DNA from: Bermanella sp036960565
Lineage (GTDB): Bacteria > Pseudomonadota > Gammaproteobacteria > Pseudomonadales > Oceanobacteraceae
NCBI GenBank assembly: GCA_036960565.1
Contig: JBALXQ010000006.1
Coordinates: 1 to 64,000 of the forward strand
Reading direction: 5' to 3'
Length of the DNA stretch: 64,000 bases
Shown here: positions 43,279-53,091 of the stretch, piece by piece
Layout: the number at the start of each line of letters is the position of its first letter
Numbering within the stretch: the stretch's first letter is position 1
Made by a program: the position numbers and the translations under genes
Notes under the pieces: model-generated
Databases searched by the model: none
Told to the model about the DNA's origin: nothing
Seen by the model: the letters and a program-made list of their open reading frames with translations, nothing else

Positions 43279-44715
43279 TCAGCCTTCCTCAGAGTCACTT
43301 TCCTCGGCGCTTTTCTTCAATCTTTTACTTAACGCCGGTTGTGAAATACCCAGCAAACGTGCCGCAGTGGATTGGTTACCATGGGCCCGCTTCATAGATT
43401 CCTTTATTAATAAAATCGAAATTTCTTTCAAGGTAGGCAGAGGTTGATCGGCAATGAAGATTTCACGCTCGCCATTTAACTGAGATTCATCCGGTAGTGC
43501 TCCAGCCATGCCATCCATAGACTGCTTAAATACCGACATGGAAAGTGTACGAGATTGATGAACACTCAACGCGTCATAGGTCATGGCGCGCAATTCACGG
43601 ATATTGCCCGGAAATGCATAATTGCTTAGCAACACCGCCAACTCCCTAGGCACATTGGGTTTTACCTTACCCAGCTCCCGAGCAGCCTCTTCTAAAAAGA
43701 AATCAAGTAACAAGCCTACGTCTTCTTTGCGCTGTCTTAGCGGCGGAATGTCCACGTGATGCACTTTTAAACGGTAATACAAGTCATTACGAAAATCTCC
43801 AGAGCGCTGTTTTTTATTTAAATCCTGGTGGGTGGCGGCAATGATGCGCGCCTGAATACGCTTGGGTTTATCACTTCCTATGGGGTAGTACTCCCCTTCT
43901 TGTAACAGTCGTAATAACTTAACTTGAGAGGCCATGCTGAGATCGCCAATTTCATCTAAAAATAAAGTGCCGCTGCCCGCCTGTTCGATCATGCCCGCAC
44001 GATTACTGTCGGCACCGGTAAAAGCACCGCGTTTATGACCAAATAAGGTATCGGCAAATAAGTGATCATCAAGCCCTGCCACATTCACACACACTAGGGC
44101 ATCGCTGCGAGCACTTGAATCGTGAATGGCCTGAGCAATTAATTCTTTACCCACACCACTTTCACCGGTAATTAAAATAGGCTGTTTGCTGCGCGCCACC
44201 GACAAAATATATTGAAAAACAGAGCGCATACGCGGATCGTTGGTAATGATATGAGAAAAAGCGTCTTGATCGGGCGAGGTATTTTCCAGCATGTATTCAC
44301 GCATGGCCTGGTTTTCTATGTTTAACTCTTGAAAACGCACCACCCGCTTAATGCCACCAATCAGTCTTTCTGGCTCATCGGTTTTAACATAATAATCATA
44401 GGCTCCGGTTTTAATACACTGCACCGCTCGCTCTATTTGACCAATGCCACTTATGATAATGACCGCAATGTGTGGATGGCTTTCGACTATTTTTTCAAGT
44501 AAGTCCTCACCCGATAAGTGTGGCATGTTTAAATCTAATAACACCACCGCATACTGGCCCGTGGCCAATTCATCCATAGCCAAACGACTGTCGGTACAAT
44601 GTTTAACATTGTCGATACCGGCGTAACGCTCTAACGAAAAACCTAAGCTGCGTAAAAAAACGGCTTCGTCATCCACCATTAAAATTTTAAAAGAAGGGTA
44701 TAAGGTATTTTTCAT
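43279..44715 (-). CDS. Sigma-54-dependent response regulator (NtrC/DctD type)
   Basis: A protein of 478 residues in three domains. Receiver at about 1-125 with phospho-accepting Asp in VVLLDLNMP and Lys in YYVKTDEP. AAA+ domain at about 155-385 with Walker A GESGVGKE, the sigma-54-contacting GAFTGA, and Walker B GTLFLDEIG. C-terminal Fis-type HTH at about 440-470 (STAARLLGISQPALSKRLKK). One base separates it from the sensor kinase gene upstream, so it is its partner. Its targets are probably the -24/-12 promoters at 50113 and 23835, both with AGYTATAACT dyads. Confidence 0.93.
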   Translation of the reverse strand: MKNTLYPSFKILMVDDEAVFLRSLGFSLERYAGIDNVKHCTDSRLAMDELATGQYAVVLLDLNMPHLSGEDLLEKIVESHPHIAVIIISGIGQIERAVQCIKTGAYDYYVKTDEPERLIGGIKRVVRFQELNIENQAMREYMLENTSPDQDAFSHIITNDPRMRSVFQYILSVARSKQPILITGESGVGKELIAQAIHDSSARSDALVCVNVAGLDDHLFADTLFGHKRGAFTGADSNRAGMIEQAGSGTLFLDEIGDLSMASQVKLLRLLQEGEYYPIGSDKPKRIQARIIAATHQDLNKKQRSGDFRNDLYYRLKVHHVDIPPLRQRKEDVGLLLDFFLEEAARELGKVKPNVPRELAVLLSNYAFPGNIRELRAMTYDALSVHQSRTLSMSVFKQSMDGMAGALPDESQLNGEREIFIADQPLPTLKEISILLIKESMKRAHGNQSTAARLLGISQPALSKRLKKSAEESDSEEG

Positions 44716-44716
44716 G

Positions 44717-46414
44717 TTACGACCTTTTATTCGACGCGGGCAAGGATAATGTCACTGTGGTGCCAGAGCCTTGCTTAGAGGAAAAATGTAAGATTCCATC
44801 GTGATCTCTGACTATGCCAGCCGATACCGACAAACCCAAGCCGGTACCACCGTCTTCACGTTTAGTGGTAAAAAAGGGATCGGTTAATTTTGCCATGTCG
44901 GCTTCGCTTATGCCGCACCCCTCATCACTAATTTGTAAATTCACCATGCGCGAATACTTATCGTAATTGGAGGTGATTCGAATTTTACTATCATGATCTT
45001 GGGTAGCCTGACAGGCGTTTAAAATTAAATTAACAATAACCTGTTCTATACGCTGGGCATGCCCCATTATTTTAGGCAGGCCCTGGTCGTAACTGGTAAC
45101 AAAATGCACGGTTGTTTTATTAATGGTATTCACTGTTAAACGATGAGCAGTATCACTTAATTCGTTTAGATCCAGCTCTTCCATGGAGCTTTTGTCATCA
45201 CCGCTTTGGCTAGAAAAGTGTTTTAAATCTGCAACGATGGCTTTAATGCGTTTACTGCTATCATCCATGTCTTGCAGCATATCACTTAGGGTATTGCGCA
45301 TTCGCTGGTATTCAATTCCCACCAGGTCAAAGCCCCCCTGCTCTTCATATTTTTCATCTAGTATTTCTAGAATCTCGTCAAATGCTTCCAGTATCACGGG
45401 GAAATTAAGAGTGAGAATACCGCAGGGATTATTTATTTCATGGGCCACACCCGACACCAAAATACCAAGAGAAGCCATTTTGTCCACCTGCAACAATTGC
45501 TTCTGGCGCTCTTGTAAATCTTGTGTGCGTTCTTCTACCTTTTTTCGGAGGGCCCGGTTCCAGATAGTCACCATGGTAATAATAAGTAACATTAAGACCG
45601 AAACCACAGCACCGGTTAAACCCAGCGTTTTCCAAGAGAATCCCGACTCTAATGTGCTAAACCATTTATCATAAATTTTTTGTTGGCGGCCGGTATTTTT
45701 TAAGATGGCCAGCCCCTGTGCAAACTGTGCCAGTAACGCATCCTCCCCCTTACGCACCGCATAGCCATAGCGCTGCGCCAAGAAAGGCTGCATCACGGTT
45801 CGAATATTGGTAAGTTTTAATTCCCGACTTAAATATAAACCAGGCAAGTTGGCCACCGCAGCATAATCGTGTTTAAGTGTCGCCAATAGTCGCAAAGCGT
45901 CGGCATGGGTATCCACCAGTATTAACTTAACATCCACATCCAATGCCAATAAGCGGTCATGCATGATGCCGCCCCTTTGCACGATCACTTCTTTACCCTT
46001 AAGTTCTTCAAGTGTATTAATGCTGGCGCTTAACGGGTGGGCAAAAAGAGACTGATGAACCAAAGCATGGGATGGGGTGAAGTCGAAGTTTTTTTTGCGT
46101 GGCTCAGAGACAGACATGCCTTGCAGTACATCCATATCCCCTGACAGCACGGCCTGGCGCATATCACTCCAGGACCCCAGGTGAATAACCACATGAATAC
46201 CCATCACCTCGGCAATGGCCTGGGTAAGCTCCACGTTATAGCCTGTGGGCTGCCCTGCTTCATCGAGGAATTCATAAGGGGGATAGTTATGATCCCCCGC
46301 GACCTTGATCAGGTTATGATGGGGCAGCTTGCTGATGTCACCCGAGGCGGCCTCTGCCAAGATGGGCACTAGCAAAAATAGCAAGGCTACTAAAAACGGT
46401 TTCTGTCTCTTCAT
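44717..46414 (-). CDS. Sensor histidine kinase with periplasmic amino-acid-binding-like sensor domain
   Basis: A protein of 565 residues. Signal peptide at about 1-22. Periplasmic SBP_bac_3-type domain at about 33-250 (KVAGDHNYPPYEFLDEAGQPTG...), the fold of polar amino-acid binding proteins. One membrane helix at about 262-285. HisKA region with GVAHEINNP, then HATPase_c with N box NLILNACQA, G box DEGCGI and GGTGLGLSVS. It probably binds an acidic amino acid or dicarboxylate directly and phosphorylates the regulator encoded at 43279. Followed with no gap by that regulator gene. Confidence 0.92.
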   Translation of the reverse strand: MKRQKPFLVALLFLLVPILAEAASGDISKLPHHNLIKVAGDHNYPPYEFLDEAGQPTGYNVELTQAIAEVMGIHVVIHLGSWSDMRQAVLSGDMDVLQGMSVSEPRKKNFDFTPSHALVHQSLFAHPLSASINTLEELKGKEVIVQRGGIMHDRLLALDVDVKLILVDTHADALRLLATLKHDYAAVANLPGLYLSRELKLTNIRTVMQPFLAQRYGYAVRKGEDALLAQFAQGLAILKNTGRQQKIYDKWFSTLESGFSWKTLGLTGAVVSVLMLLIITMVTIWNRALRKKVEERTQDLQERQKQLLQVDKMASLGILVSGVAHEINNPCGILTLNFPVILEAFDEILEILDEKYEEQGGFDLVGIEYQRMRNTLSDMLQDMDDSSKRIKAIVADLKHFSSQSGDDKSSMEELDLNELSDTAHRLTVNTINKTTVHFVTSYDQGLPKIMGHAQRIEQVIVNLILNACQATQDHDSKIRITSNYDKYSRMVNLQISDEGCGISEADMAKLTDPFFTTKREDGGTGLGLSVSAGIVRDHDGILHFSSKQGSGTTVTLSLPASNKRS

Positions 46415-46521
46415 ACGCTGGGCCCATTAGATTTTTATAGTTTGAATATGGCTAACGCTGTTCATTTAAATGGCCTAAAAATGCCAGCAACTCAAACCAA
46501 AAACAGTTTAAGTTTAGCACA

Positions 46522-47298
46522 TTAGGTAATGACGCCTGCTGTCAATGAATGTACAACAGGACTGCGATTGGCAGCTCGAACCATGGCTTGGGCCAATACC
46601 TTAGTGGCATCTATCACAATACTGGTTTCCAGCTGCTCTTCGGTGATGGCCAAAGGAATTTCGGTACAACCCAATATGATAGCTTGGGCACCCTTACGTG
46701 ATAAAAAACGCGAGGCTAATAATAGGTCGTTGCGGGCACGAACCTGCACTGGGCTGGAGTGAGATTTAATACCATACTCTTTATCATAAATGGCGGGGCT
46801 AACAAACAGCGACTGTATATCTTCAGGTGGCTGTATCACGCTTAAACCATAACGATTCATAACTTGGGTATACACTTGGGAATTCACCGTACCCACAGTA
46901 CCCAACACCCCTACCTGGGTAACACTTGGATATTGCTCTACCATCAGCTTGGCCACTTCTTCAATTAAATGAATTAACTGAACATGTTCGGGGATAGAAT
47001 TCATCACCTCATCTAAAATTAACGGCGCATGAGCGGTATTGCAGGGAATGCCAACCACAGTGGAGCCAAGATCGGACAGCTGATTAATAATGGTGGAGAT
47101 ACTAATAGCCGGGTTCACTTTAATTTCACCCGATAAAAACTGGCTGCGATCCACGGTTAAATGTGGGGCCGACAACATGGCCACTGGTAAATGCTCTTGG
47201 TCACAACTGGCATCGGTGGCATCGTATATTTTTCGAATTAGGTCGATGGCTGCGTAACTGCCCATGCCACCCACTACACCAATTTGCTTATCATTCAT
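46522..47298 (-). CDS. Aspartate/glutamate racemase family protein
   Basis: A protein of 258 residues. Both catalytic Cys are present: IPCNTAH in the N-terminal half and LGCTEIPL in the C-terminal half, with GVVGGMGSYA at the start. This is the cofactor-independent amino-acid racemase family. It probably interconverts D- and L-aspartate or glutamate, letting the cell use the D-forms via aspA. It lies between the porin gene and the two-component genes on the same strand. Confidence 0.9.
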   Translation of the reverse strand: MNDKQIGVVGGMGSYAAIDLIRKIYDATDASCDQEHLPVAMLSAPHLTVDRSQFLSGEIKVNPAISISTIINQLSDLGSTVVGIPCNTAHAPLILDEVMNSIPEHVQLIHLIEEVAKLMVEQYPSVTQVGVLGTVGTVNSQVYTQVMNRYGLSVIQPPEDIQSLFVSPAIYDKEYGIKSHSSPVQVRARNDLLLASRFLSRKGAQAIILGCTEIPLAITEEQLETSIVIDATKVLAQAMVRAANRSPVVHSLTAGVIT

Positions 47299-47373
47299 AA
47301 TTTAAACCTTTGAAATGATTTTCAATTTTTGGTCAAAAAAGTATTTAAATAGTGTTTTATTAAAACCAAATAA

Positions 47374-47411
47374 AAAGTGCCTTCAGCTTTCGCTGAAGAC
47401 AAAAGGCACGA
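47374..47411 (-). terminator. Terminator after the porin gene
   Basis: On the minus strand CTTCAGC-GAAA-GCTGAAG with an outer GTGCC/GGCAC pairing, followed by TTTTTATTT. It lies about 50 bases after the porin stop and upstream of the racemase gene. Confidence 0.75.
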
Positions 47412-47462
47412 CTAAAACAGATATAATAAATATTGATTTTTTATGCGCGGATTAACGATCAA

Positions 47463-48533
47463 TTAAAATTTAACATCTAGGTTAATCTGGTAACGCATCA
47501 TAGATTTGATATCGCCATTGTCTTGCACAGAGGCTAGAACAGAATCATCTAGGGTTTCAGAATAAAACAGGCGTGGCGTAAGAGTTACCTTAGGATCCAG
47601 CTTGTACTTCAACTGAGCCATGGCCCCTTCAAAGTTTTCTAATGCATGCATATCGGTTTGAGTAAACTCTCCATTGGCCAGAGTACCCAATTGACCGACT
47701 CTCCAGTAACTTAGGTTGGCACCCAGTTTGCTGTCTATTTGATAACCAACACCTGCAATTAAGGCCTGGCCCTGACTATCATAGCTTGTATCGGCATCTT
47801 CATTGGTCACGTTGGCATCCAGGCTCAAGCTTGCTTTACCCATCTTGGCCTTAATAGTTAGTGTAGACATTTCACTGGATTCAAAATCCCCCAAGCGATC
47901 TGAAGTATCATCGCCTAACGCAATATGACCTAAACCTAAAGTAAGATTTTCGCCACCATAAACAAACTGCAAGTGATCCCAAGCTAAATCGGTATTGCCA
48001 TTTCTTTCTTCGTCAATAATAAAATGTGCAGCATTTAGAGTAAATGCACCCGCCTTATAGGTCGCCGAGGCGCCTTCAGGGATTTGGGTATCTTCCAGAT
48101 AAAGCTCTGTAGTACGGAAATAGTTGGCAGGGATTTTACCGCCACTTACCTTTAAATTTTCAACACCTGTGTAACTCACATACGCTTGGTCGTAACCAAA
48201 ATCGGCCGAGTTATCAGCACCCAGGGTATCGTGAGAACTGTCATTGTTTGATGCATTATTACGCAGGCGAAACTTTACACTGATGTCATCGTTAACTTGA
48301 ATTTTGGCACCAATGCGTAAACGAATTCGAGCGCGATCGCTATCGCTCTTGTAGTTGTAATTAAAGTCTTCGCCGCGTAAGCGAAAATCACCGAATACGG
48401 TTACCTTGTCGTCGAAACTAACAGCGGCTTGTGTGCTCAAAGAAGCACTTAACATTGCGATACCGATAGGTGCAATGCAAAATATTTTTTTCATACTTGT
48501 CATACCAAGGGTGTTATTTTTTATAATTTTCAT
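47463..48533 (-). CDS. Outer-membrane porin-like protein
   Basis: A protein of 356 residues from the chosen ATG. Signal peptide ends near STQAAVSF. The mature part alternates polar and apolar residues in about 14-16 strand-like segments (VFGDFRLRGEDFNYNY, DRARIRLRIGAKIQV...). It ends with Phe (YQINLDVKF), as outer-membrane barrels do. The RLRG...RARIRLRIG start resembles the alginate-export/OprP-like porin families. GGAG five bases before the ATG at 48533 decides the start. Neighbours suggest it admits acidic amino acids. Confidence 0.85.
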   Translation of the reverse strand: MKIIKNNTLGMTSMKKIFCIAPIGIAMLSASLSTQAAVSFDDKVTVFGDFRLRGEDFNYNYKSDSDRARIRLRIGAKIQVNDDISVKFRLRNNASNNDSSHDTLGADNSADFGYDQAYVSYTGVENLKVSGGKIPANYFRTTELYLEDTQIPEGASATYKAGAFTLNAAHFIIDEERNGNTDLAWDHLQFVYGGENLTLGLGHIALGDDTSDRLGDFESSEMSTLTIKAKMGKASLSLDANVTNEDADTSYDSQGQALIAGVGYQIDSKLGANLSYWRVGQLGTLANGEFTQTDMHALENFEGAMAQLKYKLDPKVTLTPRLFYSETLDDSVLASVQDNGDIKSMMRYQINLDVKF

Positions 48534-48754
48534 GGTAACTCCAGCTTTAAAGGTGATTTGTACATCTTGTTTATCCATCACAATTTAATGCCCTTCATCC
48601 TGATTAGACATGTAGGTAAATTAAAAACTCACCTATTACACTTTCACTCATACATTCTAAAAAGGGCCTAGCCATTCACTTCTCCCCGTGAATAACCAGG
48701 CATTTTCAAAAACGTTTTATTACTTTTTTAAAAGTTAAATAAAGGAGTGAAAAA

Positions 48755-50029
48755 TTAAACGGCCGAATTAGGCACGGCGTTTTCAATGACAGGGATCTGT
48801 TGTTCATCACCCATGTAGACCGCCTCATTTAATTCGTTTTCGCTTTTACCGATCAGCAAGGACACCATTAGATCCCCTGAGACATTCACCGAGGTACGCG
48901 CCATATCTAGAATACGGTCGATGCCGGCAATAATGGCCAAGCCTTCCATAGGTAAACCCACAGTGCTTAACACCAAAGACAACATGATAAGACCAGCACC
49001 TGGAACACCAGCGGTACCGATAGAAGCTAAAGTAGCGGTTAAAACGATGGTGACGTAATCGGCACCAGATAAATCGATGCCAAAGGCCTGTGCAATAAAC
49101 AACGCACATACACCCTGGTAAAGTGCAGTACCGTCCATGTTAATGGTGGCACCTAGAGGTAGGGTAAAACTTGAAATACTGCGCGACACACCCAATTTTT
49201 CGTGAGCACAACGCATGCTTACTGGCAAAGTACCTGAGCTGCTCGTAGTGGTGAAAGCCACCATTTGCGCGTCACGAATACCCTTGAAATAACGTACAGG
49301 GTTAAGTTTTGCCAAAATTCCAACCATTCCGCCACAAACAAATAACACGTGAAGAACACAACCTATGTATACAGCGGCAATGACTTTTACCAAAGGTAGT
49401 AGAATATCCAAACCGTATTTACCGGCCACCCAAGCAGATAAAGCAAACACACCAATCGGCGCAAAGCTCATCACTATTTCAGTCAGTTTGTACATGGCTT
49501 CGGCAAAACTTTCGAACACACGAACAACCGGCTTACCTTTTTCGCCAATCAAAGTCAGCGCAATACCTAACCCCAGTGCAAACACTATAATTTGTAAAAT
49601 ATTACCAGCAGCCAGTGCTCCAATTGGATTCTTAGGCACCATGGCCAATAGGGTATCCACCAATGATGGCGCTTCTTTTGCAACTGCATCAGCTGTGGCT
49701 ACCATATTTAAGCCAGCACCTGGCTCCATAATTGTTCCAATTCCCAAACCAATGGAAATAGCGATGGCAGTAGTGAACATATAAATGGCGATGGTTTTAA
49801 AACCAATGCGACCCATTTTTTTTGTATCCTGCATGGAGGTCACACCCACCACTAACGAACAAAACACTAGGGGTACAATCAACATTTTTATGGCATTGAT
49901 AAACAAGGTACCAAGGGGCTTTATGTATTCTGCATCGGCCCCTAAGAAGGCACCCACAGCAACACCCAGCACTAGGCCTATTAGAATTTTTTTCCATAAC
50001 GCAATTTTTGAAAGAAAAGTTTTGCTCAT
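48755..50029 (-). CDS. Dicarboxylate/amino acid:cation symporter (DAACS, GltP/DctA type)
   Basis: An inner-membrane protein of 424 residues with about eight transmembrane segments and re-entrant loops. Family hallmarks: the Ser-rich TTTSSSGTLPVSM, LPLGATINMDGTALYQG, and GTAGVPGAGLIMLSLVLSTVGLP followed by DRILDMARTSVNVSGD. Imports glutamate, aspartate or C4-dicarboxylates with H+ or Na+. GAGGCAG before the ATG. First gene of the block; it is preceded by a -24/-12 promoter and several AGTTATAACT-type sites. Confidence 0.95.
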   Translation of the reverse strand: MSKTFLSKIALWKKILIGLVLGVAVGAFLGADAEYIKPLGTLFINAIKMLIVPLVFCSLVVGVTSMQDTKKMGRIGFKTIAIYMFTTAIAISIGLGIGTIMEPGAGLNMVATADAVAKEAPSLVDTLLAMVPKNPIGALAAGNILQIIVFALGLGIALTLIGEKGKPVVRVFESFAEAMYKLTEIVMSFAPIGVFALSAWVAGKYGLDILLPLVKVIAAVYIGCVLHVLFVCGGMVGILAKLNPVRYFKGIRDAQMVAFTTTSSSGTLPVSMRCAHEKLGVSRSISSFTLPLGATINMDGTALYQGVCALFIAQAFGIDLSGADYVTIVLTATLASIGTAGVPGAGLIMLSLVLSTVGLPMEGLAIIAGIDRILDMARTSVNVSGDLMVSLLIGKSENELNEAVYMGDEQQIPVIENAVPNSAV

Positions 50030-50112
50030 AATTACTGCCTCTTCGTTTTTATTTTTTTAATTCGTTGCATCAACACGCAAGCCTTGGGCTACACATATCT
50101 ATCAATAGGTAG

Positions 50113-50129
50113 AGCAAGGACCGTTCCAA
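50113..50129 (-). promoter_or_regulatory. Putative sigma-54 promoter of the symporter gene
   Basis: The minus strand reads TTGGAACGGTCCTTGCT: TGGAAC-N5-TTGCT with GG and GC exactly 10 bases apart. It lies about 85 bases upstream of the symporter start, in the same gene block as a sigma-54 activator. Confidence 0.75.
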
Positions 50130-50193
50130 TACCTAGAAAGCCTTGTTTTATAGGCCTTACAGAGCATTTTTACGAAAAAAAACAGAAGAATTC

Positions 50194-50310
50194 AGTTATA
50201 ACTTTTCAAATACATTCGTAACATTAATTTACATAATACGGAAAAAGCCTGACAACTAGCGGGATTACACAGGGTTATAACTAAAGTTATTGGCATACAA
50301 AAGTTATAGG
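50194..50310. promoter_or_regulatory. Cluster of putative activator-binding sites upstream of the symporter
   Basis: AGTTATAACT (50194-50203, perfect dyad), GGTTATAACT (50273-50282) followed by AAAGTTAT (50283-50290), and AAAGTTATAGG (50300-50310). The first is centred about 78 bases upstream of the -24/-12 element, as for aspA. Confidence 0.55.
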
Positions 50311-50873
50311 TGTTTAGAAGGGCCACATTGAAGCGAATAATAAAAACACTCTATAAACAGTGAGGTTACTCTGAAATAAAAAGGAGTTTAAAACACAAAA
50401 CAAATATAGCTGGCTTGCGTAATTCATTAAGTGGCTCTTTAAGGATCAAGGTAACTCTGTTCAACGAACTATTATTAGAGTTTGGATTGACTAAGATTAG
50501 GCACAATAAGTTTTTTTGTAATCACCTAATACCCCAGTGAAACTTGGAATGAAAGTCACCCCCAAATCAACAAGTTGTGGCAACAGTGTTGGAAATATTA
50601 AAAATCCATTTATATTTAACAGCAGGACAGCATTAGAAAAGTACACTGCAATATTTAGCAGTTAAAAACAGGTATTGATCAGGCACTTAACTCTGGTCGA
50701 CGGCCCTTTTAAGATCTATATTTTAAGCAGGCCGTAACACAGAGAATTTTTCAAGCTCAGCCTTCGAACTAGCTTCTTCGAAGCTCATTAATGCTTGCGA
50801 GCACGATTTTTTATATAGATTAGTAATGCAGGATATTGCTATGGAACCTGAAATCAGGAAAAAAGGAGATGAT
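50311..50873. other. Intergenic region, nothing firm
   Basis: About 560 bases with no convincing gene. A plus-strand stretch around 50425-50540 (NELLLEFGLTKIRHNK) faintly recalls an IS110-type transposase, but is too short and broken to call. Confidence 0.35.
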
Positions 50874-51602
50874 ATGAAGCGTTTTACAATAGTATTTTTC
50901 TTTCTGCTTTCTATTCAAACATTTAGCGAGTCATTAACATTCTCGGCTGGTCTTAAAGTTGAGCCCTATATAATTGAAACCCAAGACGCCGGATTTGAAG
51001 TCGATATTGTCAGGGAAGCTTTCGCTCTGGAAGGCTATAATGTTCAATTCGATTATCAGCCATTACTGCGGACAAAATACTCATTCAAAATTGGACATGT
51101 TGATGGAGTAATGACGATAAAAAAACACTACCCAGAAGTCCAAGGTGCCTTCTTTTCCGAACAATATATAACATATCATAATTTTGCCATTTCACTTCGA
51201 TCCAATAATTACAAAATCAATACCGCTTCTGACTTGGCAGGTGTAGCTGTTGCAGGGTTTCAACAAGCTAAATTTGCCTTGGGCCAGGAATTTGAATTAA
51301 TGGCAAAAAATAATTCTAGCTATCGAGAGATGGCGCATCAAAACGGTCAGATATCCATGTTATTTTCGAAACATACCGATATTATTATATTAGACCACCT
51401 GATATTTAACTATTACAGGAACCGATTAACAAATCACTCAAGTCGACAACCTGTTACTCTCCATGACTTATTTGAGCCTAGCGTCTATCGTATGGCATTT
51501 AAAGATGACAAAATCCGAGATACTTTTAATATGGGTCTTAAAAAGCTTAAATCTCTAGGTCATTACAATAAAATAATTAATCGTTATATAAAAAATAAGT
51601 AA
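50874..51602 (+). CDS. Periplasmic substrate-binding-like protein (SBP_bac_3 type)
   Basis: A protein of 242 residues. Signal peptide about 1-18 (MKRFTIVFFFLLSIQTFS), then LTFSAGLKVEPYIIETQDAGFEVDIVREAF, the start of an extracellular solute-binding protein family 3 domain. AGGAG five bases before the ATG at 50874 decides the start over the in-frame ATG at 50826. No ABC transporter genes are adjacent, so it may be an orphan binding protein. Many gammaproteobacteria carry such orphans. The ligand is unknown. Confidence 0.8.
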   Translation: MKRFTIVFFFLLSIQTFSESLTFSAGLKVEPYIIETQDAGFEVDIVREAFALEGYNVQFDYQPLLRTKYSFKIGHVDGVMTIKKHYPEVQGAFFSEQYITYHNFAISLRSNNYKINTASDLAGVAVAGFQQAKFALGQEFELMAKNNSSYREMAHQNGQISMLFSKHTDIIILDHLIFNYYRNRLTNHSSRQPVTLHDLFEPSVYRMAFKDDKIRDTFNMGLKKLKSLGHYNKIINRYIKNK

Positions 51603-51791
51603 ATATTTCTGGCTAAGAATTTTCCAGAGGTTTTATCAGATTCACCACACACATTAATTTTCAGTATTGGGGCTGTAGGTTGTGGCTCATATCGGTAGCA
51701 TCAATAATAAGATCGAATAAAGGAATATAGATAAGTCACTTAGTAATCCTGCTTGGCTGTATAAATTATCAGCACTGACAGTCTAGATCAT

Positions 51792-52130
51792 TCAACTATT
51801 CGCGCCTTTTTGACTGCGAAGCATATTCAGCAAATCCAACCTTTCCTTATTACTCAATGTTGTAACCATATGTTCAAATAGATCCCTTAATGCCCTTTGG
51901 TACCCAGCTTTATCGGTGCCCTCCAATACCCAATCATAATAAGTCTGAAAAAACTCCTTGATAGAGATGATTTCGTGATCGTACAGCACTTCATCATGGC
52001 GGATGATGCGAGACCATCTCGATTTTTCAATGCCCAAAGCCCGCCCCACTTCGCCTCTGTTTTCCCAGCCAGGAATGGCTGCGATTAAATACAGCAGCCT
52101 CTGATTGATACTTTCTCGTTTGTTGAGCAT
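51792..52130 (-). CDS. Small helix-turn-helix protein
   Basis: A protein of 112 residues, all helical in appearance. Residues about 25-45 (RGEVGRALGIEKSRWSRIIR) look like a Cro/CI-type helix-turn-helix, followed by a helical C terminus with Leu-rich segments (LFEHMVTTLSNKERLDLLNML). Divergent from the TetR gene at 52277. Only a weak ribosome-binding site is visible. Probably a DNA-binding regulator. Confidence 0.65.
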   Translation of the reverse strand: MLNKRESINQRLLYLIAAIPGWENRGEVGRALGIEKSRWSRIIRHDEVLYDHEIISIKEFFQTYYDWVLEGTDKAGYQRALRDLFEHMVTTLSNKERLDLLNMLRSQKGANS

Positions 52131-52276
52131 CTCATTCTCAGTATAAAACCCAGGGTCTTTAGACAGTATAGGACAACATTCAGAGTTGTCTCATATATAA
52201 GATCGTGGCGAGACCAATGAGTACGATAGTGATATTTTCCAGAAAATACAGATCGATATTTAAATGAACGTAAATT

Positions 52277-52852
52277 ATGAATTTGAAGCATAAGTCAATT
52301 TTAAACGCGGCAACCACTCTATTCTCTAAATACGGCTTTCATGCTGTGGGAATTGATAGGATTATAGCGGATTCAAATGTTGCCAAGATGACGTTCTACA
52401 AATATTACCCGTCTAAAGAATTATTAATTGAAAGTGTACTGATTAAATATGACGAAGATTTTCGCAACAGTATCAACATCGCTATTGTTAGACATCAGAC
52501 AGAAAGACAAAAAATAAAAGCCATCTTTGACTGGCATGAAGAAAGGTTTGTAGCAGAGGTATTTTATGGTTGTCTGTTTACTAGGGCTGTGCAAGAATTC
52601 CCCGATACAGCAGCTAAAGTTCATGAGATTTCTCAAGATCACAAAACCTGGTTAGCAAGTGTGATCTCATATTGTTTAGAACAATGCCAAGTAGAGTCTT
52701 ACGCAGAAACATCTGTATATATACTTGTTATATTGGATGGTCTAAGCATGAGGTCAAATATGTTTAAGGGAGATCCTAAGGAATTGGTGGCGTCAGCGTG
52801 GCGGCACGTTGAAGCCATGATAAAAGCAGAGCCTGAAGACTTTTTAGCCTAA
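52277..52852 (+). CDS. TetR-family transcriptional regulator
   Basis: A protein of 191 residues. N-terminal TetR HTH at about 5-50 (ILNAATTLFSKYGFHAVGIDRIIADSNVAKMTFYKYYPSK), then a helical ligand domain with FYGCLFTRAVQEFP, as in the TetR_C group with GCLF. TetR dimers bind short palindromes. This is the nearest repressor-type gene to the three TGCAACGCGTTGCA sites in the 54-64 kb cluster, but no copy lies in its own promoter, so the link is only a hypothesis. Confidence 0.9.
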   Translation: MNLKHKSILNAATTLFSKYGFHAVGIDRIIADSNVAKMTFYKYYPSKELLIESVLIKYDEDFRNSINIAIVRHQTERQKIKAIFDWHEERFVAEVFYGCLFTRAVQEFPDTAAKVHEISQDHKTWLASVISYCLEQCQVESYAETSVYILVILDGLSMRSNMFKGDPKELVASAWRHVEAMIKAEPEDFLA

Positions 52853-53091
52853 TGCATAATTGCATTACCGATAGAGCTGCGCGGATAAGATTCAAAGCAT
52901 AAGTTCTATAGTAAGCATTAAGTGGCCGATGCCAAAAATCATTCCCTATTAGAATGTGAATTTAACTCGTTAATGCAGACGCCGCCATTAGCTAGCAGGG
53001 GTAGCAATTATTTAGCGACTCTCAGACTACCTCCCAGCCAATAGCGTCCTATAATAAGAAGATACATTACAAAATTCTGGGTAAGCAACTG

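Noticed and set aside
48582..48754. Search for a -24/-12 promoter in front of the porin gene
   Set aside because: The only GC/CC pair near 48671-48685 has 11-base spacing, which does not fit a sigma-54 promoter.
50425..50540. Plus-strand stretch faintly like an IS110 transposase (NELLLEFGLTKIRHNK)
   Set aside because: Too short, interrupted, and without flanking transposase motifs; similarity may be chance.
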